The position numbers and the translations under genes were made by a program. Below are positions 7,901 through 16,244 of a stretch of 64,000 nt of DNA, piece after piece. Positions within the stretch are counted from its first letter, which is position 1, and every line of letters begins with the position of its first letter. The stretch lies in contig JAGBAO010000010.1 of NCBI GenBank assembly GCA_017938925.1, positions 62,001-126,000 of the forward strand. Direction: 5' to 3'. Source of the stretch: Bacteroidales bacterium (GTDB lineage Bacteria; Bacteroidota; Bacteroidia; Bacteroidales; UBA932). A model generated the notes under the pieces. It did not search any database and was not told the origin of the DNA. It saw only the letters and a program-made list of their open reading frames with translations.

Positions 7901-9223
7901 ATAGCCCCATGGCTCATAATATGACGGGAAGATCGTAAGGTCAAGACCTGCAAGGAGGTCGTAATATGACATATTGAATATGCCGTCGTTTCCATTCAGA
8001 TATGAAGGGATGAAATATACCTTGACCTTGTCTCCGAGCGCGTTGTTCAGATGGAGCTCGTTCAGACGCCTTGTGACGTTGTCGTATTCAGGATTCATCA
8101 GATAGTGTGAAATCCTGGTGACATAGGTCGAACCGTTTCCGGAAAGCTTGGCCAGAAGCTGCTTGTCCGGGCCGTTATGTCCTGACGGAATCATGATGAA
8201 GGCATGCACGCACTTGCCCTTGAAATCAGTGTGATTGAGCTTGTCGAGAGCATCGATGAACACGTCGATACCCTTGTTCTTCCACTCGTAACGGCCGCCG
8301 ATACCCACAAGAAGAGCATTCTCAGGGACTTCCTCGCCGCTCATGGCAGAAGCCACTTCCGTCAGTTTGGCTCTGGCAGCAGCACGCTTGATATCATACT
8401 CCTCGTCTGTTGACGGTGTGAAGCTAGGCTCGAAGCCGTTAGGAGTCACCACATCCACAGGTCTGCCGAGGAACTGACGACACTCCTGAGCCGTGATGTC
8501 GCTCACAGTTGTGAATATATCGCTGTTCTCAGCTGCTTTCTTTTCAAGAGAGTGTCTTGCAACCACATTGAAGTTCCTTGCCTTTTCATCGGCATCGTAT
8601 CCATGAAGACCATCATAAAGAGGAAGATTGTTTCCTGCGATGCACCTTCCGATCACGGTAGCATGTGTTGTGAATACAGTAGCTACAGGGACATTGGCTG
8701 ACTTGAGATACAGGAGTCCGGTTCCGGTCATCCACTCGTGGAACTGAGCCACGACCTTGTCAGACGAATCCAGATTGAACTGATAGAAGCTCTCGATAAC
8801 CCTTCCGGCAGCATAGCCGAAGAGCGCCGACTCACGGTAGTCCCAGTTTCCAGTCAGGGAATCCACGCGGAAGCGTTTCCAGAATTCTGTCAATATCTCA
8901 TTCTGACGTGTAAGGAACTGCTTGAAGTCCACGAGAATTGCTGTCGGTCTGCCCGGCACGTTCCAACGTCCGATGCGGACCCTGAGTCCCTCTGATGCGG
9001 CCTGAACCTTCCATGCCCTGTACAGCGTAGGATCCTCGATGAAGTCAGGGTTTGACTCCTCGTTCATCCATACATCCGGGCCGACCATGATGTGGCGGCG
9101 GTTGTACTCGCTTTTCAGATAAAGGGACTTTGTGGCGATGACGGTGTATATGCCGCCCACCTTATTACACACTTCCCAACTAACCTCAAACAGATAATCA
9201 GGTTTGATAAGTTCTGTTTTCAT
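4985..9223 (-). CDS. Glycogen synthase (GT3-like) fused to alpha-glucan phosphorylase (GT35)
   Basis: 1412 residues joining two opposing enzymes of glycogen metabolism. Residues 1 to about 545 are a eukaryote-type glycogen synthase: FEVSWEVCNKVGGIYTVIA, HEWMTGTG, and the E-x7-E site in YYEPWGYTPLESLAFR. A linker near 551 (MAKNEKNMQYKKFEV) leads to an alpha-glucan phosphorylase that releases glucose-1-phosphate: YFCMEYGLDTSLKIYSGGLG, HCNEGHAAF, and the PLP-lysine region EASGTSGEKAAMNG. Fused proteins of about this size occur in other Bacteroidetes, so I do not treat it as an assembly artefact. An ATG at 7573 could in principle give a separate phosphorylase. Donor sugar (UDP- or ADP-glucose) is not readable; no glgC is in the window. 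Confidence 0.93.
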   Translation of the reverse strand: MKTELIKPDYLFEVSWEVCNKVGGIYTVIATKSLYLKSEYNRRHIMVGPDVWMNEESNPDFIEDPTLYRAWKVQAASEGLRVRIGRWNVPGRPTAILVDFKQFLTRQNEILTEFWKRFRVDSLTGNWDYRESALFGYAAGRVIESFYQFNLDSSDKVVAQFHEWMTGTGLLYLKSANVPVATVFTTHATVIGRCIAGNNLPLYDGLHGYDADEKARNFNVVARHSLEKKAAENSDIFTTVSDITAQECRQFLGRPVDVVTPNGFEPSFTPSTDEEYDIKRAAARAKLTEVASAMSGEEVPENALLVGIGGRYEWKNKGIDVFIDALDKLNHTDFKGKCVHAFIMIPSGHNGPDKQLLAKLSGNGSTYVTRISHYLMNPEYDNVTRRLNELHLNNALGDKVKVYFIPSYLNGNDGIFNMSYYDLLAGLDLTIFPSYYEPWGYTPLESLAFRVPTLTTTLAGFGLWVRTHYGKKHPGITVLDRNDSNYFEVVDGVAQRVIEMASLRKDSRKRYMQNAKEVSEIALWENNIVYYKEAYSKALEKLISVKGAYPMAKNEKNMQYKKFEVNQPTWNSVIVTRHLPDSLKDLEILSKNLWWCWNESAKNLFASIDPQAWEASGQNPIAMLDKVSLKRYQKLEKDTKFLSDLKTVMDEFNAYMALKAERTTPSVAYFCMEYGLDTSLKIYSGGLGILAGDYIKETSDMNTNLVAVGLLYRFGYFNQKLTAHGEQVAEDVAQDFNKIPATPVRDENGNWITISVAFPGRNLNARLWRVDVGRTELYLLDTDIPENLPEDRSITYNLYGGDWENRLKQELLLGVGGIRALRQLGINPQVYHCNEGHAAFIGLERLRELISEQHLEFQEALEVVRASSLFTTHTPVPAGHDAFDEGLLRKYIGHYPERLKIDWETMMALGKNNGADVNEKFSMSILAANISQGVNGVSWLHGEVSKDILGHMWPGYLPEELHVSYVTNGVHYPTWTAPEWKEVHARVFGEEFKTHHYDKSCFDGIYKVSDEEVWNIRTSLRKKLIDEVKRRLSDPAAANHYSPKQVVTIKENLRDDVLTIGFARRFATYKRAHLLFRDLDRLAEIVNDPKQPVQFLFAGKAHPADKAGQDLIKMIVDISKQPRFIGKIVFVPNYDITVAKYLVQGVDVWMNNPTRPLEASGTSGEKAAMNGVMHFSVLDGWWVEGYKQGAGWALPMERTYDDQNYQDELDAATIYNIIENEIAPTFYNKSLSTGRSADWIEYIKNCVAQVACNFTTNRMLTDYIDQYYVPQAARVDGIVADDYAQAREIAAWKKRLRREWKNVEVVSVSMPDSNSDSIAIGSAFNGEIVLNIGDLKAEEIGVELLFATFDKKGKLHIQEKYDFQPVESVDGVAKYVASINPDRSGLYQVAGRIYAKNDKLPHRQDFELVRWL

Positions 9224-9248
9224 TTATATAAATAAATTTACTTAGTTA

Positions 9249-9283
9249 CCCCGGCCGGAGCCTTCATCAGGTTCCGTCCGGGG
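9249..9283. other. GC-rich intergenic hairpin upstream of the synthase/phosphorylase gene
   Basis: CCCCGGCCGGA (9249-9259) pairs with TCCGTCCGGGG (9273-9283), 10 of 11 positions. It lies in the 91-base gap between the GH57 gene and the next gene of the operon. There is no T run after it on the minus strand, so it looks more like an mRNA stability or processing structure than a terminator. A second small inverted repeat, ATAGAC/GTCTAT, lies next to it near 9296-9313. Confidence 0.6.
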
Positions 9284-9314
9284 AAAATATCATAGTATAG
9301 ACTTTAAATGTCTA

Positions 9315-10673
9315 TTACTTCTTCGTAGTCTTCTTAGCTGCCGGTTTCTTTGCCGCAGCCTTCTTTGCAGGCTCCGCCTTCTTCACTGTCTTCTTCGCAG
9401 CGGCCTTCTTCGGCTCAGCCTTCACGGCCTTCTTTGCCGGAGCCTTCTTTTCCTTTGCGGCTGCAAAGTTAACATCTGAAACGGAAATTGCATCATCAAC
9501 TCGCAAAATAAAATCACTTAAAACGTTCATATAGTTTATAAACGCCTCATATGGAGTATCATACGGGTTGAAATATTTATGAACAGCTCCGTCCGAGAAG
9601 AACTTCGTACACATATAATAGAAGTGGTCACTCTCCTGGAGGTGGCCGAAATCAGCCCAGAGAGCCTCGTCGTTCAGAAGACCGAGCTTTTCTGTCTGGT
9701 CGTAAAGCTTGTTGAATGCGTCGTTCTGCAGTTCGTTTCCGAGCCATGCGGTCACGTCACGCTCCTCGTCTGCCCATGAGATCGGGTCGAACACATCAAG
9801 TTCTCCCACAGGACGGTGCTTCTTGGTTGCCTGTGAAGGGGTCACGAACTCGAACTCGCCATCAGCAAGAACGATCTGAGGGAGGGCCCTCATGAAATCG
9901 AAGATTCCGCTTGCTGCCTTCTGATGCTCGCCGAATGTCTCGTAGTCCATGAACAGGTTCACGATCTCGTCGTTCTGAGCGGCGCTCTTGAGCCATCCGA
10001 GGTACTTCTCACCTGTGAGCGGCCAGTCTGACCATCCCCTGTCTGAGAAACGGAACGCGATGTCGTCGCTGAGTCCCGAGTTCTTGAGCAGGAGCTTGAG
10101 GCCAGAAGCCTGGGCGCATGTGTAAACGAAATTAGGACTCTTCCATCCAAGAACGTGCTTTGCACCCTCTGTGAGCATGGTCTTGAATCCCATCTCGTGA
10201 ACCATCTCTCCGATAGCGTCTGAATATATGAGCTCTGTGTTGCGGAAAGCCTTAGGAGTCACTCCGAAGTAGTGCTCGATGGCAGCCTTGTGCTTGAGGA
10301 CCTGATGCTTGAACTCAGCCTCAGAAGCCAGGGACGCCAGAGAGTGGTAATATGTCTCTGAAAGGAACTCCACGCTGCCTGTCTGGGCAAGCTTGCGGAA
10401 GCTCTCGATCACCTCTGGTGCATATCTGTCGAACTGTTCGAGGACAGTACCTGAGATGGAGAATGCCACCTTGAAGGCACCCTTGTTGGCCTCGATGAGC
10501 TCAAGAAGAAGTGCGTTCATAGGAAGGTAGCACTTCTGAGCCACCCTGCGGAGAATGGTACGGTTCGCAAAGTCATCATAGTAATGCGAATCCTTTCCGA
10601 TGTCAAAGAATCTGTACAGTCTCAATCTTGCTGGCTGATGGACCTGAAAATACAGACAAATACTCTTTTTCAT
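9315..10673 (-). CDS. GH57 family glycoside hydrolase with lysine/alanine-rich tail
   Basis: 452 residues, cytoplasmic (no signal peptide). GH57 enzymes are retaining alpha-amylases, amylopullulanases or 4-alpha-glucanotransferases. The N-terminal YFQVHQPARLR, the nucleophile region NTELIYSD (Glu147) and the acid/base region MDYETFGEHQ (Asp243) are intact. Residues about 406-452 are a low-complexity tail rich in KKAxAKK, like the C-terminal domain of histone H1, and may bind nucleic acid or other polyanions. It lies 13 bases after the GT4 gene and should help degrade or remodel glycogen. Exact activity is not certain. Confidence 0.92.
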   Translation of the reverse strand: MKKSICLYFQVHQPARLRLYRFFDIGKDSHYYDDFANRTILRRVAQKCYLPMNALLLELIEANKGAFKVAFSISGTVLEQFDRYAPEVIESFRKLAQTGSVEFLSETYYHSLASLASEAEFKHQVLKHKAAIEHYFGVTPKAFRNTELIYSDAIGEMVHEMGFKTMLTEGAKHVLGWKSPNFVYTCAQASGLKLLLKNSGLSDDIAFRFSDRGWSDWPLTGEKYLGWLKSAAQNDEIVNLFMDYETFGEHQKAASGIFDFMRALPQIVLADGEFEFVTPSQATKKHRPVGELDVFDPISWADEERDVTAWLGNELQNDAFNKLYDQTEKLGLLNDEALWADFGHLQESDHFYYMCTKFFSDGAVHKYFNPYDTPYEAFINYMNVLSDFILRVDDAISVSDVNFAAAKEKKAPAKKAVKAEPKKAAAKKTVKKAEPAKKAAAKKPAAKKTTKK

Positions 10674-10685
10674 GATATTTAGCTT

Positions 10686-11984
10686 TTATTTATTCTTGTC
10701 AATAACTTCCTGATATATACCCTTGATCTTGGCAGCAACATCATTCCACTTGATGCTGTTCACCTCATCGTATCCGCAACGTGCAGCAAGCTGCGAGATT
10801 GCCGGATACTGAAGCAGACCATAGATCGCATCTGACATTGCGTCCACATCCCAGAAATCCACCTTAAGGGCATACTTCAGGATCTCCGCACAGCCGGACT
10901 GCTTTGAAATGATCGAAGGTACGTTTGTCTGCATTGCCTCAAGAGGAGAGATTCCGAACGGCTCTGAAATCGAAGGCATCACATAGACATCAGACAACGC
11001 GAACATCTTGTGCACCTCCTTTCCGCGAAGGAAGCCGGTGAAATGGAACCTGTCAGAGATGCCCAGACGTGCCACGTGACGGATACATCTGTTGAGCATG
11101 TCACCGCTTCCGGCCATCACGAAACGCACATTATTGCATCTCTTGAGCACCTTGGCGGCAGCCTCTATGAAATACTCCGGACCTTTCTGATAGGTCACAC
11201 GACCGAGGAAGGTCACCACCTTCTCCTTAACGTTCCTCTCGACTTCAAGCTTCTCACGTCCGCTGAAATCCACGGCATTATGAACTGCAACCACCTTGTC
11301 CGGATCAATTCCGTAACGGTTGATGCAGATGTTTCTTGTGAGTTCGCTCACAGCCATCACCTTGTCAGCCGCCATCATACCCTTGGTCTCGAGGTCAACC
11401 ACGCGTGTATCCACCTGGTCATCGCTCGCACGGTCATATGAAGTCGCGTGCATATGCACTACGAGAGGCTTTCCTGTGAGCTGCTTTGCTGCGATTCCGG
11501 CAAGATATGTGAGCCAGTCATGAGCGTGGATCACGTCGAACTGGTCCTTGTACTGGAGAGCGATTGTCGCACCCACCATTGCATAGCGGGCAACCTCCTC
11601 CATAAGGTTCGCTCCATATTTTCCGGAGAACTTATACTTCTGGCCATACTGTACGCGGAAGCTCTTGATCTGCCTCTTGCGCTCCTCTTCCACCATCTTG
11701 GTGAAGTCCTGAGGATCCACGTAAGGAACCATGTTGGTGCCTATGTGCACGAACTGAACCTTGCCGAGGAACTCATCAACTGTCGCGCTGACAGTGTCGA
11801 TGGCCACGTCGCTGGCGTTTATTATCTTGACTGCGCTCTCATCCTCATCTCCCGAAGCGGAAGGCATCACGAAAAGCACGTCGACATCGTTATAGGCAAG
11901 ACCCTTGGTCATACCGTAGCAGGCTGTTCCGAGACCTCCTGCAATGTGAGGAGGAAACTCCCATCCAAACATCAATACTCTCAT
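10686..11984 (-). CDS. Glycosyltransferase family 4 protein (glycogen synthase-like)
   Basis: 432 residues with the GT-B fold: N-terminal FGWEFPPHIAGGLGTACYGM, HAHDWLTYLAG in the middle, and the C-terminal nucleotide-sugar site SISEPFGISPLEAMQ. Its place between the debranching enzyme and GH57 genes suggests an alpha-glucan elongating or priming role. Bacterial GT4 enzymes also make other glycans, so the acceptor is inference. Its ATG shares one base with the stop of the debranching enzyme gene, which indicates translational coupling. Confidence 0.9.
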   Translation of the reverse strand: MRVLMFGWEFPPHIAGGLGTACYGMTKGLAYNDVDVLFVMPSASGDEDESAVKIINASDVAIDTVSATVDEFLGKVQFVHIGTNMVPYVDPQDFTKMVEEERKRQIKSFRVQYGQKYKFSGKYGANLMEEVARYAMVGATIALQYKDQFDVIHAHDWLTYLAGIAAKQLTGKPLVVHMHATSYDRASDDQVDTRVVDLETKGMMAADKVMAVSELTRNICINRYGIDPDKVVAVHNAVDFSGREKLEVERNVKEKVVTFLGRVTYQKGPEYFIEAAAKVLKRCNNVRFVMAGSGDMLNRCIRHVARLGISDRFHFTGFLRGKEVHKMFALSDVYVMPSISEPFGISPLEAMQTNVPSIISKQSGCAEILKYALKVDFWDVDAMSDAIYGLLQYPAISQLAARCGYDEVNSIKWNDVAAKIKGIYQEVIDKNK

Positions 11985-13927
11985 TATCTGTCCTCCTTCT
12001 TATATTGTTTCATTATATGTATGATCTGAAGCAGAGCGGCAGTGCTGGTAGCGGAAGCTATGGCTCCGTGCGGCTCGTGTGGAGGGTCACCGTCATAGAG
12101 CTCGGAGAATGCACCCACTCCGTGCTTGCTGATGTCCTCGAAGAATCCCTCGACCAGATACTTTGCCCTTCCATAGAAGGTGCTGCCCATCATGCGGAAG
12201 CATACATCTATATAAGGTGCGAGGAGATCAGGGAAGGCACAACCCTGGTGATATGCGAGGTCACGGTCGATCTGTGAACCCTCGTATACTCCTCTGTATG
12301 CCTCATTACGTGGTGAAAGTGACCTGAGTCCCCTCTTTGTAACGAGTTCTGCGTTGATTGTCATCATGACTTCTGAAGCCACCTCGTCGTCGATCGGCGA
12401 GTACTCGAGATATACCGGGAAAAGAAGATTCGGACGAACCGCCGGATCCACAGGGCCATTGCCCACATAATCTGCAAGATATCCCCACTCAGGCTTCCAG
12501 AATGTAGGCTGGAAGTTCTCCTTCACAAGGTCACGTACCGGAGTCCAGCGAGCCACAAACTCATTGTTCTTCTTTGCTCCGTACTTGTTCTCCATGTCGA
12601 TCGCAAAGCAGAGGGCATTGTACCAGAATGCATTGGTCTCGACCTGATAGCCGGCTCTTTCCGTCACCGGACGGCCATATACATATGCATTCATCCATGA
12701 AAGTGCGACACCGTCCATCTGTGCCCAGAGAAGTCCGTTAGGATGCATTGCGATTTCCTTTCTGCATCCCGGAGCATAACTCTCTATGATCTTCTTGAGG
12801 GTCTCGCCGTACTTCTTCCAGATCTGCTTTTCCTTGCCTGAGAAACGGATGTACTGCTGGATGGCATCCGTCAGGCGGAGAGGAGCCTCGCACTGGGTCG
12901 TGCGGCGGAAGAGACGCTCCTGTTCATCCTCAATGAGCGTATCGAGAATCATCTCGAAGTCCTCGCAGCTGCCGTCAGCGTAAAGAGTCAGTCCCGGAAG
13001 AGACATCACCGTCTCCCTGAGAAGTCCTGTCTCAAGCCATGAGAAACCGGCGTTGATGCGGGCCTTGTCACCCTTCTGGAGCTTGAACATCCTGGCATTG
13101 TGAACAAGGAGGTCCTCATAAGAATCGATGGTTTCCATCTTCTTCAGAGTGTCGGTGAACTTCCTCTTGAGTCCCTTAGGATTCACCTCTGCCACAGAAG
13201 CGGAGAAGACTACAGACTCACCAGGCTTCATCTCAAGAGAGAACGAGCCCGGAACGAAGAGATCCTCCCTGCAGTCGAATCCGCGGCGATACTCATCCGA
13301 GTATGTCACACCGCTGTACCAGTAAGGCTGATACTTGAACGCTGCCGGTGAAGAAAGCTGCATGTTCAGGTAAGGGAATCCGTTGTAAAGACGGAATGCG
13401 ACGCCGCCTGCCACCTCGTCGTATCCTGTGTATGCCTCAGAATTCTGGTTTGTGAGGCTGTGGATACTTCTGAATGCAAGGAATGGCTTGAGGTTGAGCG
13501 TAAGTTTTGACGGAGCCTCGAGAAGTTCGTACTTGATGAGGACCTGGTCTGTGTCGGGAACCATCATGATGGTCTTCGTGAAAAGGATTCCACCCACCTT
13601 GTAGGTCACGACAGGGACAGGATTAGCGTCAAAATCCACGATGTACTTATGTCCCTTCGGATCATAAGTGTCACCGTAGCAATGGATTCCGAGGTTGAAC
13701 TGCTTTCCTCTCAAAATGAGGCTCTCGTCGAGTGCGGAAAGAAGCATGAACTTTCCTCCTCCCAGTTCCTCGACGGGAACGGCAAGCAGTCCGTGGTAGC
13801 GGCGCGTGTTGCAGGTCACGATTGACGTGTTGCAGTACGCTCCCGTCTCGTTGGCAACGATGAGCTCACGCTTAAGCGAGTACTCAAGGTTCACGAGTTC
13901 GGACTTGTTGAATTTCAGAAATGCCAT
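11984..13927 (-). CDS. Glycogen debranching enzyme (amylo-alpha-1,6-glucosidase type)
   Basis: 647 residues. It has the two-domain build of Bacteroidetes debranching enzymes: an N-terminal beta domain (about 1-280, with ANETGAYCNTSIVTCNTRRYHGLL) and a C-terminal (alpha/alpha)6 barrel (about 295-640, with HPNGLLWAQMDG, YQVETNAFWYNAL and QIDRDLAYHQGCAFPDLLAP). It removes alpha-1,6 branch points left by the phosphorylase. Coupled by TAATG overlap to the downstream GT4 gene and separated from glgB by a 68-base gap holding a palindromic repeat. Confidence 0.93.
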   Translation of the reverse strand: MAFLKFNKSELVNLEYSLKRELIVANETGAYCNTSIVTCNTRRYHGLLAVPVEELGGGKFMLLSALDESLILRGKQFNLGIHCYGDTYDPKGHKYIVDFDANPVPVVTYKVGGILFTKTIMMVPDTDQVLIKYELLEAPSKLTLNLKPFLAFRSIHSLTNQNSEAYTGYDEVAGGVAFRLYNGFPYLNMQLSSPAAFKYQPYWYSGVTYSDEYRRGFDCREDLFVPGSFSLEMKPGESVVFSASVAEVNPKGLKRKFTDTLKKMETIDSYEDLLVHNARMFKLQKGDKARINAGFSWLETGLLRETVMSLPGLTLYADGSCEDFEMILDTLIEDEQERLFRRTTQCEAPLRLTDAIQQYIRFSGKEKQIWKKYGETLKKIIESYAPGCRKEIAMHPNGLLWAQMDGVALSWMNAYVYGRPVTERAGYQVETNAFWYNALCFAIDMENKYGAKKNNEFVARWTPVRDLVKENFQPTFWKPEWGYLADYVGNGPVDPAVRPNLLFPVYLEYSPIDDEVASEVMMTINAELVTKRGLRSLSPRNEAYRGVYEGSQIDRDLAYHQGCAFPDLLAPYIDVCFRMMGSTFYGRAKYLVEGFFEDISKHGVGAFSELYDGDPPHEPHGAIASATSTAALLQIIHIMKQYKKEDR

Positions 13928-13962
13928 AAACTATATGTTTTATATTCAATTTTTTATCTTCA

Positions 13963-13990
13963 GATTCCTCGACAAGCTCGGGATGACAGG
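13963..13990. repeat. Palindromic repeat between glgB and the debranching enzyme gene
   Basis: GATTCCTCGACAAGCTCG followed by GGATGACAGG. It lies 5 bases past the glgB stop on the minus strand and belongs to the same loose family as the repeats at 4073 and 16038. Confidence 0.65.
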
Positions 13991-13995
13991 GGACG

Positions 13996-16008
13996 TCAGT
14001 CCAGTTTTTTCAGAACGACAGCCGTTCGGGCAGGGAGATAGAGATACAGGGTCTCGTCATATTTCCCGTTTCCGTTCTCACTCTTGCGAGGTACACTAAA
14101 ATGCACCTCCCCAGTCTTAAGTCTGGAGAAGCCGTCAAATTCGTTTTCATCTGTATTCAGTACCGCCTCATACTTTCCTGCCGGAGCGGCAAAGCCATAA
14201 TCGGCAAAGGAAGCGGTGGGGTTGAAATTGAGCGCAAAGATACAATTTTTTCTTTTGAAAATCAGTATCTTTTTCTCCTCATCCTGCACAAAAAGTTCCG
14301 GCTTCTCGTCAAGAACGCCTTCCTGCTGCGCCAGGTGTATCATTGCCTTGTCAAAATTTCTCAAATATCTGTATCTCAGATAGTCCGGTTCCGCAAGAGA
14401 CCACTGCCTTCTTGCATGCTTGTAGGACCACCCGTTCCCTTCACGAGGGAAGTCGATCCACTCAGGATGTCCGAACTCGTTGCCCATGAAGGTGAGGTAG
14501 CCGTTGCCGCAGGTCGCCATCGTAACAAGGCGGATCATCTTATGCAGGGCCATTCCCCTGTCCACGATATCGGACTGGGAGTCCTTGTTCATCGAGAAAT
14601 ACATTTCCTTGTCCATCAGACGGAAAGCGATGGTCTTGTCGCCGACCATGGCCTGGTCGTGACACTCCGCATAGCTGATGGTCTTCTCGTCTTCACGCTT
14701 ATTGGTGAGCTGCCACCATATCTCTCCGACGCTCCACTGGTCATCGCTCAGTTCCTTTATCCACTTGATCCAGTTGTCAGCCACTCCCATGCTCATGCGG
14801 AAGTCGAAGCCGACACCACCCTGCTCAAGCGGAGCTGCAAGGCCTGCCATTCCGCTGACATCCTCAGCGATGGTGAAGGCATCAGGATTCATCTCATGGA
14901 TGAGTATGTTGGCAAGGGCGAGATATGCTATCGCATTGTCGTCCACGCCCTGATTGAAATAGTTCTCATAACCCACGAAAGCCTTCTCCAGACCGTGGTC
15001 CCAGTACAGCATGCTGGTCACTCCGTCGAAACGGAAACCGTCCATGTGGTATTCCTCCATCCAGTATTTGCAGTTGGAAAGAAGGAAATGCTTCGTCTCG
15101 TCCTTGCCGTAGTCGAAGCAGCGGGATCCCCATGCAGGATGATGTCCCTGCCAGCCGTCATAGAAATAAAGGGTCTCCTTGCCGTCGAACAGGCCAAGGC
15201 CTTCCGCCTCGTTGTCAACGGAATGGGAGTGAACTATATCCATCACCACAGCAATACCGAGTCCGTGGGCATCATCCACAAGGGCCTTGAACTCCTCAGG
15301 AGTACCGAAACGCGAACTCAGAGCAAAGAAGTTTGCCACCTGATAGCCGAAGGAGCCATAATAAGGATGCTCCTGAAGGGCCATTATCTGAAGGGTGTCA
15401 TATCCCAGTTCCGCCACCTTAGGAAGGACGTTCAGGCGGAACTCCTCGAAGGTTCCCACCTTCTCCTCCTCTGCTGCCATTCCTATATGGCATTCGTAGA
15501 TGAGCGGATGAGGGCGTTTTCCCGGTACCGGATTCTTCCACTCATATGGCTTCGGATCCCAGACCTGGGCACAGAAGGCCTTGGTCACCGGATCCTGTAC
15601 GGCACGGGTCACGTATGCAGGAATCCTCTCCGCGCCACCGCCCGGCCATTCTATATATAGCTTATATAACGTTCCGTGATCCAGGAACATGGACGGGAGG
15701 ACGATCTCCCAGTTGCCGCCGCCTATCGGTCTGAGGGCATAGGCCTCGGCACGCTTCCAGTTGTTGAACTCGCCGATCAGATATATCTTGGTGGCATTTG
15801 GAGCCCACTCACGGAACACCCAGTTGCCTTTCTCATCGCGATGGAGTCCGTAGTACATATGGTTGTTCAAGCCCTTGCTCAGGGAGCCGTCCACCGAATA
15901 GCGGTCCCTCAGGTCAAGAATCATCTTATGACGACGGTCAATGACCTCCTTGTAGGGCTTGAGCCATTTGTCTTGATCATAGATCATCTTCTGCTTTTTC
16001 TTTGCCAT
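13996..16008 (-). CDS. glgB: 1,4-alpha-glucan branching enzyme
   Basis: 670 residues. It cuts alpha-1,4 chains and re-attaches them as alpha-1,6 branches. A CBM48 domain is N-terminal (about 55-160). The GH13 barrel has IYECHIGM, MDIVHSHSVDN, the nucleophile region DGFRFDGVTSMLYWDHG, the acid/base in FTIAEDVSGM, and FMGNEFGHPEW. The wording of these motifs is closer to the eukaryotic GBE1 branch (GH13_8) than to E. coli GlgB, consistent with the GT3-type synthase next door. Starts 44 bases after xseB, with a repeat in the gap. Confidence 0.96.
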   Translation of the reverse strand: MAKKKQKMIYDQDKWLKPYKEVIDRRHKMILDLRDRYSVDGSLSKGLNNHMYYGLHRDEKGNWVFREWAPNATKIYLIGEFNNWKRAEAYALRPIGGGNWEIVLPSMFLDHGTLYKLYIEWPGGGAERIPAYVTRAVQDPVTKAFCAQVWDPKPYEWKNPVPGKRPHPLIYECHIGMAAEEEKVGTFEEFRLNVLPKVAELGYDTLQIMALQEHPYYGSFGYQVANFFALSSRFGTPEEFKALVDDAHGLGIAVVMDIVHSHSVDNEAEGLGLFDGKETLYFYDGWQGHHPAWGSRCFDYGKDETKHFLLSNCKYWMEEYHMDGFRFDGVTSMLYWDHGLEKAFVGYENYFNQGVDDNAIAYLALANILIHEMNPDAFTIAEDVSGMAGLAAPLEQGGVGFDFRMSMGVADNWIKWIKELSDDQWSVGEIWWQLTNKREDEKTISYAECHDQAMVGDKTIAFRLMDKEMYFSMNKDSQSDIVDRGMALHKMIRLVTMATCGNGYLTFMGNEFGHPEWIDFPREGNGWSYKHARRQWSLAEPDYLRYRYLRNFDKAMIHLAQQEGVLDEKPELFVQDEEKKILIFKRKNCIFALNFNPTASFADYGFAAPAGKYEAVLNTDENEFDGFSRLKTGEVHFSVPRKSENGNGKYDETLYLYLPARTAVVLKKLD

Positions 16009-16037
16009 ATATTTCCTTGTTTTTCTTGTTCATTAAA

Positions 16038-16066
16038 GATCCTTCACTTCGTTCAGGATGACATCG
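16038..16066. repeat. Palindromic repeat supplying the xseB stop codon
   Basis: GATCCTTCACTTCGTTCAGG followed by ATGACATCG. The TGA stop of xseB (16053-16055, minus strand) lies inside it, so the last residues DSMSS are repeat-derived. Confidence 0.65.
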
Positions 16067-16244
16067 AATCCAGTTTCTGACGAGCGCCACGGAGGTAGGC
16101 ACGGCAGGCCTCGATGAGTTCCTGAGACCTCTTCATATATCTGTCTATATCCGAGATTCCCGTCTGCGGGTCCTCGACCTTGGCGGCCATCGCCTCCAGT
16201 TCTTCAACTGCCTTTATATAATCAAATTCCTTTTCCATAATCAA
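16053..16244 (-). CDS. xseB: Exodeoxyribonuclease VII small subunit
   Basis: 63 residues, normal for XseB. The core FDYIKAVEELEAMAAKVEDP, followed by a second helix ending in EACRAYL, is the helical hairpin that binds XseA. Its ATG overlaps the xseA stop by four bases (ATGA). The final residues and the stop codon come from a palindromic repeat, but the functional helices are complete. Confidence 0.95.
   Translation of the reverse strand: MIMEKEFDYIKAVEELEAMAAKVEDPQTGISDIDRYMKRSQELIEACRAYLRGARQKLDSMSS

Noticed and set aside
9241-9313. Possible riboswitch before the synthase/phosphorylase gene
   Set aside because: Only simple hairpins are visible; no known aptamer core could be recognised in 91 bases.
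14101-15660. Long plus-strand open frame of about 519 codons opposite glgB
   Set aside because: It is the antisense shadow of a clear glgB with intact motifs; the product has no recognisable domain.
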